64,000 nt of DNA, taken from contig NZ_CP020562.1 of NCBI RefSeq assembly GCF_002082565.1, positions 930,001 to 994,000 on the forward strand. Reading direction: 5' to 3'. The notes beneath the pieces were generated by a model. The model saw nothing but the letters and a program-made list of their open reading frames with translations, did no database searches and had not been told where the DNA came from. Shown in pieces: positions 10,761 to 20,864 of this stretch. How positions within the stretch are numbered: position 1 is the first letter of the stretch; every line of letters begins with the position of its first letter. The DNA comes from Halomonas sp. GT (GTDB lineage Bacteria; Pseudomonadota; Gammaproteobacteria; Pseudomonadales; Halomonadaceae). The translations under genes and the position numbers were made by a program.

Positions 10761-11832
10761 AGCGGCTATTAAAACGGTTATTAAAAAAACGCCTGTAGTC
10801 GCTGTTAATAAGCCAGCGCTCTCTCAAAACGGCCTGCGCCAGTGCCTGCGGGTAGCGGGAGGCGGTTCGCTGGGGTTTATTATTAGCCAATTGATGGGCT
10901 GGAATTATGGGGTGTTTTTTACCGTTTTCCCGATGTTCTTGTTGGGTATGGTGCCGATTTTAAATGGCAGCATCATTCGCCAGTTTTTGGTGAACGTTAG
11001 CTTGAATGCTTTGGAAGTCAGCATGGTGGTGGGGCTTCTAAAGCATATGCCGGTAGTGATGACGCTGGTCGTACTAGGTCTGTTTTTGCTGCGCTTCAAT
11101 CTAATGGCAAAAGGCCCGCTGTTTCTGTTTGGCGCGAATGGCGTGTTGACGCTAAGCATATTACTGCACTTTGCTAGCTACCCTGGTGTTGATTTAAGCG
11201 CTCTCTTGGCGAGTAATATTATGGCCAGCTTACTGGCGGTATTTATTGCCATGTTAATGCATACGCTATTTCCCGATATTGATCCCCGCCAGCCACCACC
11301 GCGCAGTGCAAAGCCCGCAGCTCAAATTCGCCATGAAACATTGATGGGTGGCATTACGGCCACACTCTCATTTGTAGTGTTCCAAGTGTTTGACCTACGC
11401 GATTCACTGTCAGCGCAAATGGCCACCATTCTGATTCTGTTTGCTTTAGGTTATTCCGGCGCTCGCGTGTCGGCAGGTAAGCGAGCAATCGGCACGCTAC
11501 TGGGCTGTAATCTGGCGTTGGCGATGCAGCTACTGCTTTACACCCAGAGCCATCATTTTTTGTTGGTGATTTTGCTCTATTGGCTTGGATTAATGCTGTT
11601 TGCTAGAGAACATATTTTGGAAGGTGGCGGCTCAGGCATTGGCTTTGGAGGGCTGACAACGTTGGGTATTCTCTTTGGTCAATCGTTAGGTCCTCAGCAA
11701 GACCTTGTTTATAGTGCGCTTTATCGGTTTTCTTCGATGAGCGTTGCGCTCGTGAGCACCTTGTTGGTAATGGCTTGTTTGCACTGTTTGCTAAATTGTT
11801 GGCAGCCAACGCGCCTACCTAAAAGTAATTGA
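10750..11832 (+). CDS. DUF2955/FUSC-like inner-membrane protein (AaeB-like efflux partner)
   Basis: 360 residues with two blocks of membrane helices (about 30-165 and 195-350) separated by a short cytoplasmic linker rich in Pro and basic residues, the duplicated layout of FUSC/DUF2955 proteins. It overlaps the HlyD-type adaptor and is presumed to be its inner-membrane pump. Substrate unknown. It is shorter than E. coli AaeB (655 residues) and lacks that protein's large cytoplasmic domains, as expected for DUF2955. Confidence 0.8.
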   Translation: MFIKAAIKTVIKKTPVVAVNKPALSQNGLRQCLRVAGGGSLGFIISQLMGWNYGVFFTVFPMFLLGMVPILNGSIIRQFLVNVSLNALEVSMVVGLLKHMPVVMTLVVLGLFLLRFNLMAKGPLFLFGANGVLTLSILLHFASYPGVDLSALLASNIMASLLAVFIAMLMHTLFPDIDPRQPPPRSAKPAAQIRHETLMGGITATLSFVVFQVFDLRDSLSAQMATILILFALGYSGARVSAGKRAIGTLLGCNLALAMQLLLYTQSHHFLLVILLYWLGLMLFAREHILEGGGSGIGFGGLTTLGILFGQSLGPQQDLVYSALYRFSSMSVALVSTLLVMACLHCLLNCWQPTRLPKSN

Positions 11833-11938
11833 GGTAACTTTTCTAACAAAGGCTACGCTAATAAAGGTGTCGCCATTCGAAGTAAGTAATCACTTAGTGA
11901 GCGACATCATTCCCACTAACGGATTAGAGGTGTTCGTC

Positions 11939-12118
11939 ATGGCAAATGGCAAAGATGATAAAGTGAAAGGTACCGCCAACAAAGCCGCCGGAAAAGCGAA
12001 GGAAACAGCGGGAAAAGTAACCGGAAGTAGTAAAACAGAAGCTAAAGGTAAAGCCCAACAAGTTAAGGGCGAACTGCAAAAAGGTAAAGGTGAGGCCAAG
12101 GAAAAGGCTAAGAAATAA
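11939..12118 (+). CDS. CsbD-like stress protein
   Basis: 59 residues, almost entirely Lys, Ala, Gly, Glu and Thr, in repeats such as VKGTANKAAGKAKETAGKVTG, the signature of CsbD/YjbJ-type general-stress proteins. Function unknown; members are abundant in stationary phase and under osmotic stress. The frame is open upstream to 11867, but ATG 11939 is chosen because AGAGG lies eight bases upstream and the family starts here. A hairpin follows at 12141. Confidence 0.85.
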   Translation: MANGKDDKVKGTANKAAGKAKETAGKVTGSSKTEAKGKAQQVKGELQKGKGEAKEKAKK

Positions 12119-12140
12119 CGCCTAGCCAGGGCATTCCAGT

Positions 12141-12169
12141 GCCAACAGGGGCTAATAGTCTCTGTTGGC
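12141..12169. terminator. Stem-loop between CsbD and the DASS gene (possible terminator)
   Basis: GCCAACAG (12141-12148) pairs perfectly with CTGTTGGC (12162-12169). It sits between two convergent genes. The T tract after it is weak (TTTC), so termination is only probable. Confidence 0.5.
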
Positions 12170-12183
12170 TTTCAGGCAGCAAC

Positions 12184-13650
12184 TCAGTAGTGGCCAAGCA
12201 GCTTCCACCACAAACCACCGACGATTACCCAAATGAGTAGGTTCACCACGCTCATAATGAAACCAGCTTTCCACCACTCTCCCAACGTCAGGTAGCCTGA
12301 GCCAAAAATGACTGGTGAGGTGCCTGTGGCGTAATGGGTTAAGGTCATCATAATCGAAGACGTGGCCGCCATAATCAGCACAAAGGGCATAGGTGGGGCG
12401 CCGAGGCTTAAGCCAACGGTAAGGAATGCTGCCATCATCGCGGTGATGTGTGCAGTCGTGCTGGCGAAAAAGTAATGGGTATAAAGAAAGGTGAGTACCA
12501 GAAGCGCAGAGGCTCCGGCCCAACCAATCCCCATCATGGTAATCCAACTCTGCATATTCGCTGAAAACCAACTAATTAGGCCTGTTTCGTTAAGTTGGCT
12601 AGCCATCATGATAAGTGCACCAAACCACAATAGCGTATCCCACGCATTTTTCTCTTTCAGCACATCCTCCCAGGTCAAAACCCCTGTTAGCAGGAGTAGC
12701 GATAAGCCAATAAACGCAGACGTGGTGGTATTAAGCGTGACCGCATCCCCCAGGAAAATCGCTGGGATGTCCGCCCAAAGCAAAAGCAGCACTAAGAAAA
12801 CGAACAGCATGATGCCTTCGTTTCGGCTTAGCTTTCCTAGTTCGGCAAGTTTGTCTCTCGCCAACTGGGTGGCATTCGGGGTTTCTTTAATTTCTGGTGG
12901 GTAAAGCAAGTACAGAATGTACGGCATCGCCAGGATGGCGACCAAGCCCGGCAGCAGCATGGCGACCGCCCAGGTTAACCAGCTCAGCTGTATTTCCGCC
13001 CCAGTGGCGGACGAGATAAGTTGAACGGTTAATGGGTTAGGAGCGGTGGCGGTGATGAACATAGCCGAGGTGATGGGGTTACTGTGGTAATTCACCAGCG
13101 CTAGATATTTGCCGATTTTGCCCGACGTGTTGTCTTCAGGGTGTGAGTCAAAGCTGTGAGCGATAGAGCGCATAATGGGGTGGATAATACCGCCACCTCG
13201 CGCTGTATTACTTGGTGTGACAGGCGCAATTGAAAGCTCGGAAAAGGCGAGGCCATAGCCAATTCCCAACGTGCGCTTGCCAAAAATCGAGATGAAGTAG
13301 TAGCCAATACGCGCACCCAGGCCAGTTTTAATCAACCCGCGAGAAATCATAATCGCAATGGCAATTAACCAGATAAGTGGGTTGGCATAACTGCTTAAGG
13401 CGACATTGATGGCCTCGCCTGGCGTATCGCCGGTCACGCCACTTGCCGCGACAATAGAAATCGCAATCACAGAGATCGCCCCAATAGGCATGGCTTTGCC
13501 GATGATAGCGACAATGGTGCCGACAAATATTGCCAGCATGAGCCAAGCGTTTGGTGTCAGCCCTTCTGGCAAAGGAATTACCAGCCAAATCAATAGAGTG
13601 GTGGCCACAGCGATTGCGGTCGACCAGGGTTTGAAAGGTAGTGTCGACAT
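12184..13650 (-). CDS. DASS-family (SLC13, CitT-like) anion:Na+ symporter or antiporter
   Basis: 488 residues with about a dozen membrane helices. The sodium/carboxylate motif of the first half is clear (PVTPSNTARGGGIIHPI), and the second half carries the matching region around FASTTAHITAMMAAFL. Closest in look to CitT/TtdT/YbhI-type carriers of di- or tricarboxylates; the exact substrate is not visible. It is a single gene; the divergent alcohol dehydrogenase starts 186 bases away, in an A+T-rich intergenic region. Confidence 0.88.
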   Translation of the reverse strand: MSTLPFKPWSTAIAVATTLLIWLVIPLPEGLTPNAWLMLAIFVGTIVAIIGKAMPIGAISVIAISIVAASGVTGDTPGEAINVALSSYANPLIWLIAIAIMISRGLIKTGLGARIGYYFISIFGKRTLGIGYGLAFSELSIAPVTPSNTARGGGIIHPIMRSIAHSFDSHPEDNTSGKIGKYLALVNYHSNPITSAMFITATAPNPLTVQLISSATGAEIQLSWLTWAVAMLLPGLVAILAMPYILYLLYPPEIKETPNATQLARDKLAELGKLSRNEGIMLFVFLVLLLLWADIPAIFLGDAVTLNTTTSAFIGLSLLLLTGVLTWEDVLKEKNAWDTLLWFGALIMMASQLNETGLISWFSANMQSWITMMGIGWAGASALLVLTFLYTHYFFASTTAHITAMMAAFLTVGLSLGAPPMPFVLIMAATSSIMMTLTHYATGTSPVIFGSGYLTLGEWWKAGFIMSVVNLLIWVIVGGLWWKLLGHY

Positions 13651-13836
13651 GATGGATACCTATAGATTAAAAACAGCCGCTAGCGGTGCACTTGTTATAA
13701 ATAAGATAGCGCGGTAAATGCTATTTAAGTCTATATATATCTAATGTATCTCTCATTGCTCCACGTCAATTGCTGTTCCTTAATCCAGTGGGTTCAATAG
13801 TGATGGGGTATCACTCACTTCAATAGGAGCCATTAC

Positions 13837-14916
13837 ATGCCTGCCATGATGAAAGCCGCTATTTTTGTTGAGCCTGGCCGCATTGAGATTAACGACAAGC
13901 CCATTCCTGAGATTGGCCCCAATGATGCGCTGATGCGGGTAACCACCACGACTATTTGCGGCACCGATGTACACATCTTAAAAGGCGAATACCCCGTTGA
14001 GCGCGGCTTAACCATCGGCCATGAGCCGGTGGGCGTGATTGAAAAGTTGGGTGCCAATGTGAAGGGCTACCAAGAGGGCCAGCGCGTCATCGCCGGAGCG
14101 ATTTGCCCGAGCTTCACCTCTTATGCCTGCCAAGATGGTTGCTCCTCGCAAGATGGCGGCCACCACAGCCACGGTTATAAACCGATGGGCGGCTGGCGCT
14201 TTGGTAACACCATCGATGGTGCCCAAGCTGAATACCTACTGGTGCCCGATGCCCAGGCTAATCTCTCTCCCGTGCCAGACGGCCTAACCGACGAACAAGT
14301 ACTGATGTGCCCCGACATCATGTCGACCGGCTTTGCTGGTGCCGAAAAGGCGGGTATCAATATTGGCGACACTGTGGTGGTGTTCGCTCAAGGCCCGATT
14401 GGGCTGTGTGCGACGGCGGGAGCACGGCTGCGCGGGGCCGGGATGATTATTGCGGTAGACGGTGTCGATGAACGTTTGGCAATGGCCAAGCAGATGGGCG
14501 CTGATGTGGCGCTGGATTTTCGTAAGGTCGATGTTGTAGAGGAAGTGCTTAAGCTTACGGGCGGGCGCGGTGTGGATGCGGCCATTGAAGCACTTGGTCT
14601 GCAGCAAACCTTTGAATCAGCTTTGCGGGTGTTAAAGCCCGGCGGCACGCTGTCTAGCCTTGGCGTTTACTCTGAAGATCTAACGATTCCGCTGGGCGCT
14701 TTCTGTGCTGGGCTGGGTGACCACAAGATCATTACGTCGCTATGTCCCGGCGGCAAAGAGCGAATGCGCAGGCTGATGAGCATCATTGCTGCAGGGAGAC
14801 TAGATCTGGGCCCCATGGTCACGCACCGCTATGCGTTGGAGAACATTGTCGATGCTTATGACCTGTTCTCCCATCAGCGCGATGGTGTGTTGAAAGTGGC
14901 CCTTGAGGTCTCGTAG
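13837..14916 (+). CDS. Zinc-dependent NAD(P) alcohol dehydrogenase (isopropanol dehydrogenase-like)
   Basis: 359-residue medium-chain dehydrogenase. Catalytic zinc ligands are in TICGTDVHILKGEYP (Cys, Asp) and TIGHEPVG (His, Glu); the nucleotide site is FAQGPIGLCATAGARLRGA. The usual four-cysteine structural zinc loop is replaced by a longer CPSFTSYACQDGCSSQDG stretch, as in the bacterial isopropanol-dehydrogenase/IPDH subgroup. Probable role: oxidation or reduction of a small secondary alcohol or ketone. ATG 13837 is preceded by AGGAG at seven bases. Confidence 0.88.
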   Translation: MPAMMKAAIFVEPGRIEINDKPIPEIGPNDALMRVTTTTICGTDVHILKGEYPVERGLTIGHEPVGVIEKLGANVKGYQEGQRVIAGAICPSFTSYACQDGCSSQDGGHHSHGYKPMGGWRFGNTIDGAQAEYLLVPDAQANLSPVPDGLTDEQVLMCPDIMSTGFAGAEKAGINIGDTVVVFAQGPIGLCATAGARLRGAGMIIAVDGVDERLAMAKQMGADVALDFRKVDVVEEVLKLTGGRGVDAAIEALGLQQTFESALRVLKPGGTLSSLGVYSEDLTIPLGAFCAGLGDHKIITSLCPGGKERMRRLMSIIAAGRLDLGPMVTHRYALENIVDAYDLFSHQRDGVLKVALEVS

Positions 14917-14972
14917 CGCTTAAGTAAGTTCAAGAGCCACCTATATGGCACATTTATCAGCCAAGCTGCCGA

Positions 14973-15034
14973 CGAAAAACTCGCTAGCGTCCACAGTGAC
15001 ACGATGACAGCTGCATCCAATGGCGAGTTTTTCG
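14973..15034. other. Long-arm inverted repeat between convergent genes
   Basis: CGAAAAACTCGC (14973-14984) and GCGAGTTTTTCG (15023-15034) are exact 12-bp complements separated by 38 bases. It could act as a bidirectional terminator for the alcohol dehydrogenase (plus) and the lipoprotein (minus). The loop is long for a classical terminator. Confidence 0.45.
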
Positions 15035-15055
15035 GATGTTAGGAATAGCCAGTGC

Positions 15056-16765
15056 TTAGTTCAATTCCAGCGAGAAGCTCATTTCAACGCCTGCATCATC
15101 CACTCTGAACCAGTACTCCATGTTCTTGTAGATATCGCTATATTGCTTGAGCAAATCAATATCAAGCTCTGCCAATTCATCGGAAGGCATTTGCGCTATA
15201 ACATCGGCCAGCGAATGGTAGAACTCACCTGTCAGATGGCCATGAACCAGTAGGTCACGCTCGGAAACAGGGGCTTGCAGTTCTTCCTGTAGTGTTTCGG
15301 AATCGCTGATGCCAACGCCTAAGGTAATGGCGCTTTCAGACATGGCCGCGTAGAGCTCTGGTGAGTCTGGTGGCAGCATCATGCTGTCGATTCTCTTGGC
15401 TTCTCCACCGGGTTCAAGTCCAAGTGCCCCTAAATCAGGTGCGAACGCGCTTGCTGTAGACAGCAGTGCAAGCGGGTTTTGCGAAGCGAGGGTCAGAAGA
15501 CCAGTGCCAGTGGGCTCGCCATCTTTCATTGTCAGGTTGTTAAGGCGTGCTCTGAAACCAGACAGGGATGGGCCAATCATCATGGCGACTGGATTGTTGA
15601 TCGCCTTATTGATCTCATTCCAGGTGCTGTTTAATTCCTGAAGCTCATCACAGCTAAACGGGTTTTGACGCACTTCCTGAGCATACTTCTGAACAGTTTG
15701 CATCAGTACCGGTAGATTCAGGCCTAGCCCAAAGCTGGCCATGCCCTCTGTGCTACCAAGGCCCGGAACCTGAGCGGTCATTGCACGAAGATCGCTGACA
15801 ATAGCCTCATCGGTTTCTAGGATGAGATTCATCTCCATACGGTCGAGGTTATACTCACGCATGCCCATTACAAGACCAGGGAAGCGGTTGGTGATGCGGT
15901 CAATATCTGCTTGGCAGGCGGAGAGATCCAGCCGCTCTGCATCAGCTGCGTCCAATAGTGCTTGAGTACCTAAGTGTGTAGGTGTACTCAGCTCACTAAG
16001 CAGACGTGATGAGTCGATTTCCCCAGCACCATAGGGCGTGAAGCCATGACGCTGTTCAATTTCCTCTAGGGCGCCGGTATCACCAATGTTGCTGTCAGGC
16101 AGGGTGCTACCCAGCACCTGTGATAGCAACTCATCACTGACATTTTCTGGCACCACCGACATCAGCAGTTGCTTATCGATAATGGCCATGATGGCTTTGA
16201 TCGGACCATCTTGTGTTAGCACCCAGTACTCTTTTCCATCTGTTGTGGCCGTACTCGGGTTGATATCTGCATTGGTGAGGATGCGCTGCAGCGTTTCGCG
16301 GAAAGCGTCTTCATCCTGCAATTCCATACGCAGAGTGGGCAATATACCCAGTCCGTATAAAGCGACCTGGGGGCTCATTTTAAAGCCCAATGCATGAATA
16401 TCATCGAGTGTTTCAACCCCGACAAACTCTTCCCCCATCGCGATCAACAGTGACATCAGCGAATGCAGCACGTCATCGTCAATTTCGTGCAGCATGTCGC
16501 GCAGTTCATCCAAGTCAGCTTCAAGGCTATCCTTTGGCTGCATGCGCTGGTAAAGAGCAAAAGCATCTTGTTCAGGCATTGATTCCCGTGTTGCCACAAA
16601 ATAGGGAGAGTCGGCGGGGATATATTTCAACAGGGAAGCTGAGAGGTTTTTTGGTGCTTCCTGCTGTGTGTCTGTTGCTGTTGGCGCGCTATCATCGCTG
16701 CAGCCACTCAGTACGCCCGTGCTGAGAAGGGCAAGAGAAACAGCCAAGGATAGTTTCGTTCTCAT
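15056..16765 (-). CDS. Large uncharacterised lipoprotein
   Basis: 569 residues with a lipoprotein signal peptide: hydrophobic core and lipobox LSGC, then an acidic Ser/Thr linker (SDDSAPTATDTQQE). Asp at +2 and +3 leaves the sorting signal ambiguous. The rest is acidic and mixed alpha/beta, with a phrase (LLKYIPADSPYFVA) seen at the start of many hypothetical DUF3352-like proteins; I do not recognise a defined function. Two Cys (AC..., FSC...) may form a disulfide. A Fur-box-like sequence lies about 60 bases upstream at 16826, which hints at iron control. Confidence 0.8.
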   Translation of the reverse strand: MRTKLSLAVSLALLSTGVLSGCSDDSAPTATDTQQEAPKNLSASLLKYIPADSPYFVATRESMPEQDAFALYQRMQPKDSLEADLDELRDMLHEIDDDVLHSLMSLLIAMGEEFVGVETLDDIHALGFKMSPQVALYGLGILPTLRMELQDEDAFRETLQRILTNADINPSTATTDGKEYWVLTQDGPIKAIMAIIDKQLLMSVVPENVSDELLSQVLGSTLPDSNIGDTGALEEIEQRHGFTPYGAGEIDSSRLLSELSTPTHLGTQALLDAADAERLDLSACQADIDRITNRFPGLVMGMREYNLDRMEMNLILETDEAIVSDLRAMTAQVPGLGSTEGMASFGLGLNLPVLMQTVQKYAQEVRQNPFSCDELQELNSTWNEINKAINNPVAMMIGPSLSGFRARLNNLTMKDGEPTGTGLLTLASQNPLALLSTASAFAPDLGALGLEPGGEAKRIDSMMLPPDSPELYAAMSESAITLGVGISDSETLQEELQAPVSERDLLVHGHLTGEFYHSLADVIAQMPSDELAELDIDLLKQYSDIYKNMEYWFRVDDAGVEMSFSLELN

Positions 16766-16825
16766 CTAGAGTCAGTCCTTTGAAAAATGTTGGCTTTAAA
16801 TTGAGCATTTGGAATAAAATTCACT

Positions 16826-16844
16826 GTGAATGATAATCATACAC
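16826..16844. promoter_or_regulatory. Fur-box-like site upstream of the lipoprotein
   Basis: The stretch contains ATGATAATCAT (16830-16840), a perfect palindrome equal to the core of the Fur consensus; by eye 14 of 19 positions match GATAATGATAATCATTATC. It lies in the promoter region of the minus-strand lipoprotein gene. Confidence 0.6.
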
Positions 16845-16874
16845 AACTTAAATTAAACTAACCTCTCCATGGGT

Positions 16875-16914
16875 AAAAAAATGGCCCTTGAGGTCGTGTA
16901 AGACCCAAGAGCCA
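16875..16914 (-). terminator. Rho-independent terminator of tenA-thiC
   Basis: Read on the minus strand, GTGGCTCTTGGGTC pairs with GACCTCAAGGGCCAT (minor mismatches), loop TTACAC, followed by seven T. It lies about 35 bases after the thiC stop. Confidence 0.85.
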
Positions 16915-16946
16915 CTCGTTATTAGCGAAACTTACAGGCTGCTATT

Positions 16947-18908
<1,962 letters not shown>

Positions 18909-18937
18909 TCAGTATTGATTGTGGTTGTTGTATTGAC

Positions 18938-19636
18938 TTAATGAGCGAGGCTCTGGCCTTCAAGATCGGCGTCTATCAGGTGCAGGCCCATCTGCCAGAA
19001 GTCGATTTCTAGACGCGTGGCATCGCGAAAGATCTTGCTCAGTTCGGCAAAGCGGGCAGGGGTAACATCAGCAAGGCGGGCGTTGAGCCATTCAAGCTCT
19101 GCCTGCATGGCGGCCTGAAACTCCTCGCTTTCGTACATCGCTATCCAGGCATCAAAGGGGTTTTTCGCGCCGCGAAGGGTAGAAGGCTGAGTGTTCAGCC
19201 AGTTGGCGATTTCGCCGTAGCCCACCAGGCAAGGGGCCAGCGCCACATGCAAATCGAGCAGGTCGCCGCGATTACCGGTGTCTAATACGTAGCGGGTATA
19301 CGCCAGGGTAGCTCTGGCTTCGGGAAGCTCCGCCAGCTCTTGCTCGGAAATCCCCCACTCCTGGCAAAAGCCAACGTGCAGGCCCAGCTCTACATCCACA
19401 ATGGCTTTTAAACCTTCATGGGCTTGGCGCAGATCAGCCAGCGTAGGGCTTTTATAGGCGGCCAACGCGTAGGCGCGGGCGAAGTGAATCAAAAACAGGT
19501 AGTCCTGCTTCAAATAGTGGCGAAAGGATGCTTCTGGTAGCGCGGCGGTACCCAACTGACGGACAAAATCGTGCTCAATATAGGCGCGCCAGTCGTCATG
19601 GCAGGCATTAGTAAGATCAGCAAAGCGGTAGCCCAT
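18938..19636 (-). CDS. tenA: Thiaminase II / aminopyrimidine aminohydrolase
   Basis: TenA/THI-4 family. It salvages HMP from degraded thiamine (formylaminopyrimidine branch). 232 residues from ATG 19636, which has GGAGG four bases upstream and gives the family N-terminus (MGYRFADLTNACHDDW). The frame is open upstream to 19723, but that would run toward the riboswitch and has no good ribosome site. Catalytic Cys is in ALAPCLVGYGEIA, with further active-site residues in YLFLIHFARAYALA and YESEEF. First gene of the riboswitch-controlled tenA-thiC unit. Confidence 0.92.
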   Translation of the reverse strand: MGYRFADLTNACHDDWRAYIEHDFVRQLGTAALPEASFRHYLKQDYLFLIHFARAYALAAYKSPTLADLRQAHEGLKAIVDVELGLHVGFCQEWGISEQELAELPEARATLAYTRYVLDTGNRGDLLDLHVALAPCLVGYGEIANWLNTQPSTLRGAKNPFDAWIAMYESEEFQAAMQAELEWLNARLADVTPARFAELSKIFRDATRLEIDFWQMGLHLIDADLEGQSLAH

Positions 19637-19730
19637 GGTGCCTCCGGTAGTAATGATCCGGAAGGTGGGCGGTTGAGATCGAGGGAATGGCGCAGAAGGT
19701 GGCGTAAAGCTAAGCCGGGCCATCGCTTGA

Positions 19731-19868
19731 TCCCTACGCCGGTACCCGCGCGCTCGTCATAGGAGCAGCGCATTAGCCGGATCAGGTTCAGCGGGACCAG
19801 CGCTTTGGCAGTATCAAGTGGATACACGCCCTGCGCCATCTCAGCCGGATTCACCGGCACCCCGTCAA
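19731..19868 (-). promoter_or_regulatory. TPP riboswitch (THI element)
   Basis: On the minus strand the conserved blocks come in order: CGGGGTGCC (complement of 19856-19864), GGCTGAGAT (19838-19846), CTGAACCTGATCCGG (19777-19791), CTAATGCG (19769-19776) and GGCGTAGGGA (19731-19740). The segment between CTAATG and GCGTAGGGA is about 30 bases longer than usual and can form an extra GCGCT/AGCGC helix. It controls tenA-thiC; the 94 bases to the tenA start form the expression platform. Confidence 0.93.
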
Positions 19869-19966
19869 GCAGTTAGTGCCAAGCAGTCTAGGAGGACGAG
19901 AGAAGAGATGCAAGGGGGGGAGTGAGTGAATAGCGGGCTTCTTAGAAATGTTAATGCACTTGGCTA

Positions 19967-20019
19967 ACCTAACGCCGCCACGCGTCTCTCGATTGCCAGA
20001 CACTCTAAAAATTACCGCA
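19967..20019 (+). other. Relic of an integron recombination site at the left edge
   Basis: ACCTAAC (19967-19973) fits the attC R'' consensus RYYYAAC, followed by GCCGCC. About 30 bases on comes CTCTAAAAATTACCGCA (20003-20019), nearly identical to CTCTAAAATTGCCGCA at 22723-22738 on the other side of the cassette array. The right half of a full attC is missing; the integrase remnant ends inside it. The stretch 19869-19966 holds nothing else recognisable. Confidence 0.4.
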
Positions 20020-20161
20020 TTTCATGGCCTGACAGGGCAGCAGGGTACCGCACGTTGTGACATCGAATGAACAAGCGAATCCAGTAACAATAAGTTTTCT
20101 CAGTACGGAGGCTATAGCGCTTGACCCGCAGAGTCGCCTTGACGCGTTCCATTAGTTTCAT
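20012..20161 (-). pseudogene. intI: Truncated integron integrase (N-terminal remnant)
   Basis: 49 codons from ATG 20161. The conserved N-terminal SAM-like phage integrase segment of IntI is recognisable: RVKATLRVKRYSLRTEKTYCYWIRLFI, then RYPAALSGHE. The protein stops after about 49 residues where IntI proteins have about 320, so the catalytic domain with the Arg/His/Tyr residues is absent. It is oriented away from the cassettes, as intI always is. The stop lies inside a sequence that is also found at the right end of the array, so the gene was probably cut by rearrangement. Confidence 0.85.
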
Positions 20162-20179
20162 AAGAGCCACCCTTGGGTA

Positions 20180-20196
20180 CTGTATTATGAATACAG
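20180..20196. promoter_or_regulatory. LexA-box-like palindrome in the intI promoter
   Basis: CTGTATTATGAATACAG is a perfect 7-bp inverted repeat with a 3-base centre, about 19 bases upstream of the intI start. Integrase promoters of several integrons are LexA-controlled. The spacing between CTGT and ACAG is nine, one more than the classical eight, so binding is uncertain. Confidence 0.5.
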
Positions 20197-20302
20197 CATT
20201 ATTGAGCAGGGCAAAACACGCAAGCACGCGAATTTTGGATAGGCTGCCAAAATTGGCTTTGCTCTCTTGGGAATCAATGGGGTAGAGTCAAATTGGGTAG
20301 CT

Positions 20303-20371
20303 GCAAAACCCCAATGAATGCGCCGTCGCGTTTATTGGGGTTTTGTAGCGAGGCGTATAATCACTGTTAGG
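20303..20371 (+). other. Candidate attI (or half attC) with a 12-bp inverted repeat
   Basis: GTTAGGT (20365-20371) matches the core site GTTRRRY and lies where the first cassette begins. Upstream, CAAAACCCCAAT (20303-20314) and ATTGGGGTTTTG (20334-20345) are exact complements with 19 bases between. Position between the divergent intI remnant and cassette 1 suggests attI; the strong hairpin could instead be the arm of an old attC. The other sequence between 20197 and 20398 holds no gene. Confidence 0.5.
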
Positions 20372-20398
20372 TGGCTAAGAATATCAGGAGGGAAACAA

Positions 20399-20848
20399 AT
20401 GCTTATCGACCCAAAGATTTTTGTGCAGCAAAACAACATTCACAAGAATAGGAAGATCAAGATTACACTGACATATTCTGATGAGCTTATCTTTTACAAA
20501 CTACTTGATCAAAATCTTGAATCTGGGAAAACCGTAGCCATCACTTTTCCAAACGAGAAATTAGAGGAAGATTCCGGTCTTCATAAGAGAATAGCGTGTT
20601 GCACCAACGGTAAAGAATTTTTTGATCAGATGGTTGATTTGGCAAAGACAGCCATTGATGCCTATAGGCATTTCGCAACAAAGAACATTTTTGGCCTTTG
20701 GGAAGTGTCTAAGAATCTAACGCAGCGAACTATTTATCAAGCTTACAAGGTCGAGTATGCATTCGACGATGAAACAGGTACATACTTCATTTTGTTGGAG
20801 CCAAATGGCGAAGGTAGTGACAGCAAGGCTTGGATGTATTTAGCTTAA
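20399..20848 (+). CDS. Integron cassette protein, unknown function
   Basis: 149 residues. The frame is open from 20318, but ATG 20399 is preceded by AGGAGGG at six bases and lies just inside the cassette boundary, so it is the start. No signal peptide or membrane helix; mixed alpha/beta, with a helical middle (EFFDQMVDLAKTAIDAYRHFA) and a likely beta-rich C-terminus (YKVEYAFDDETGTYFILLEPN). I do not recognise a family. The DNA is visibly more A+T-rich than the genes on either side, typical of captured cassettes. A second small gene follows without an attC between. Confidence 0.75.
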   Translation: MLIDPKIFVQQNNIHKNRKIKITLTYSDELIFYKLLDQNLESGKTVAITFPNEKLEEDSGLHKRIACCTNGKEFFDQMVDLAKTAIDAYRHFATKNIFGLWEVSKNLTQRTIYQAYKVEYAFDDETGTYFILLEPNGEGSDSKAWMYLA

Positions 20849-20864
20849 AGTTTGAGAGGAATGT

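Noticed and set aside
12152..12571. ORF of 139 codons overlapping the DASS gene on the same strand
   Set aside because: Different frame within a clear membrane transporter gene, with no family.
19510..19860. ORF on the minus strand running through the thiamine leader
   Set aside because: It covers the TPP riboswitch and enters tenA out of frame.
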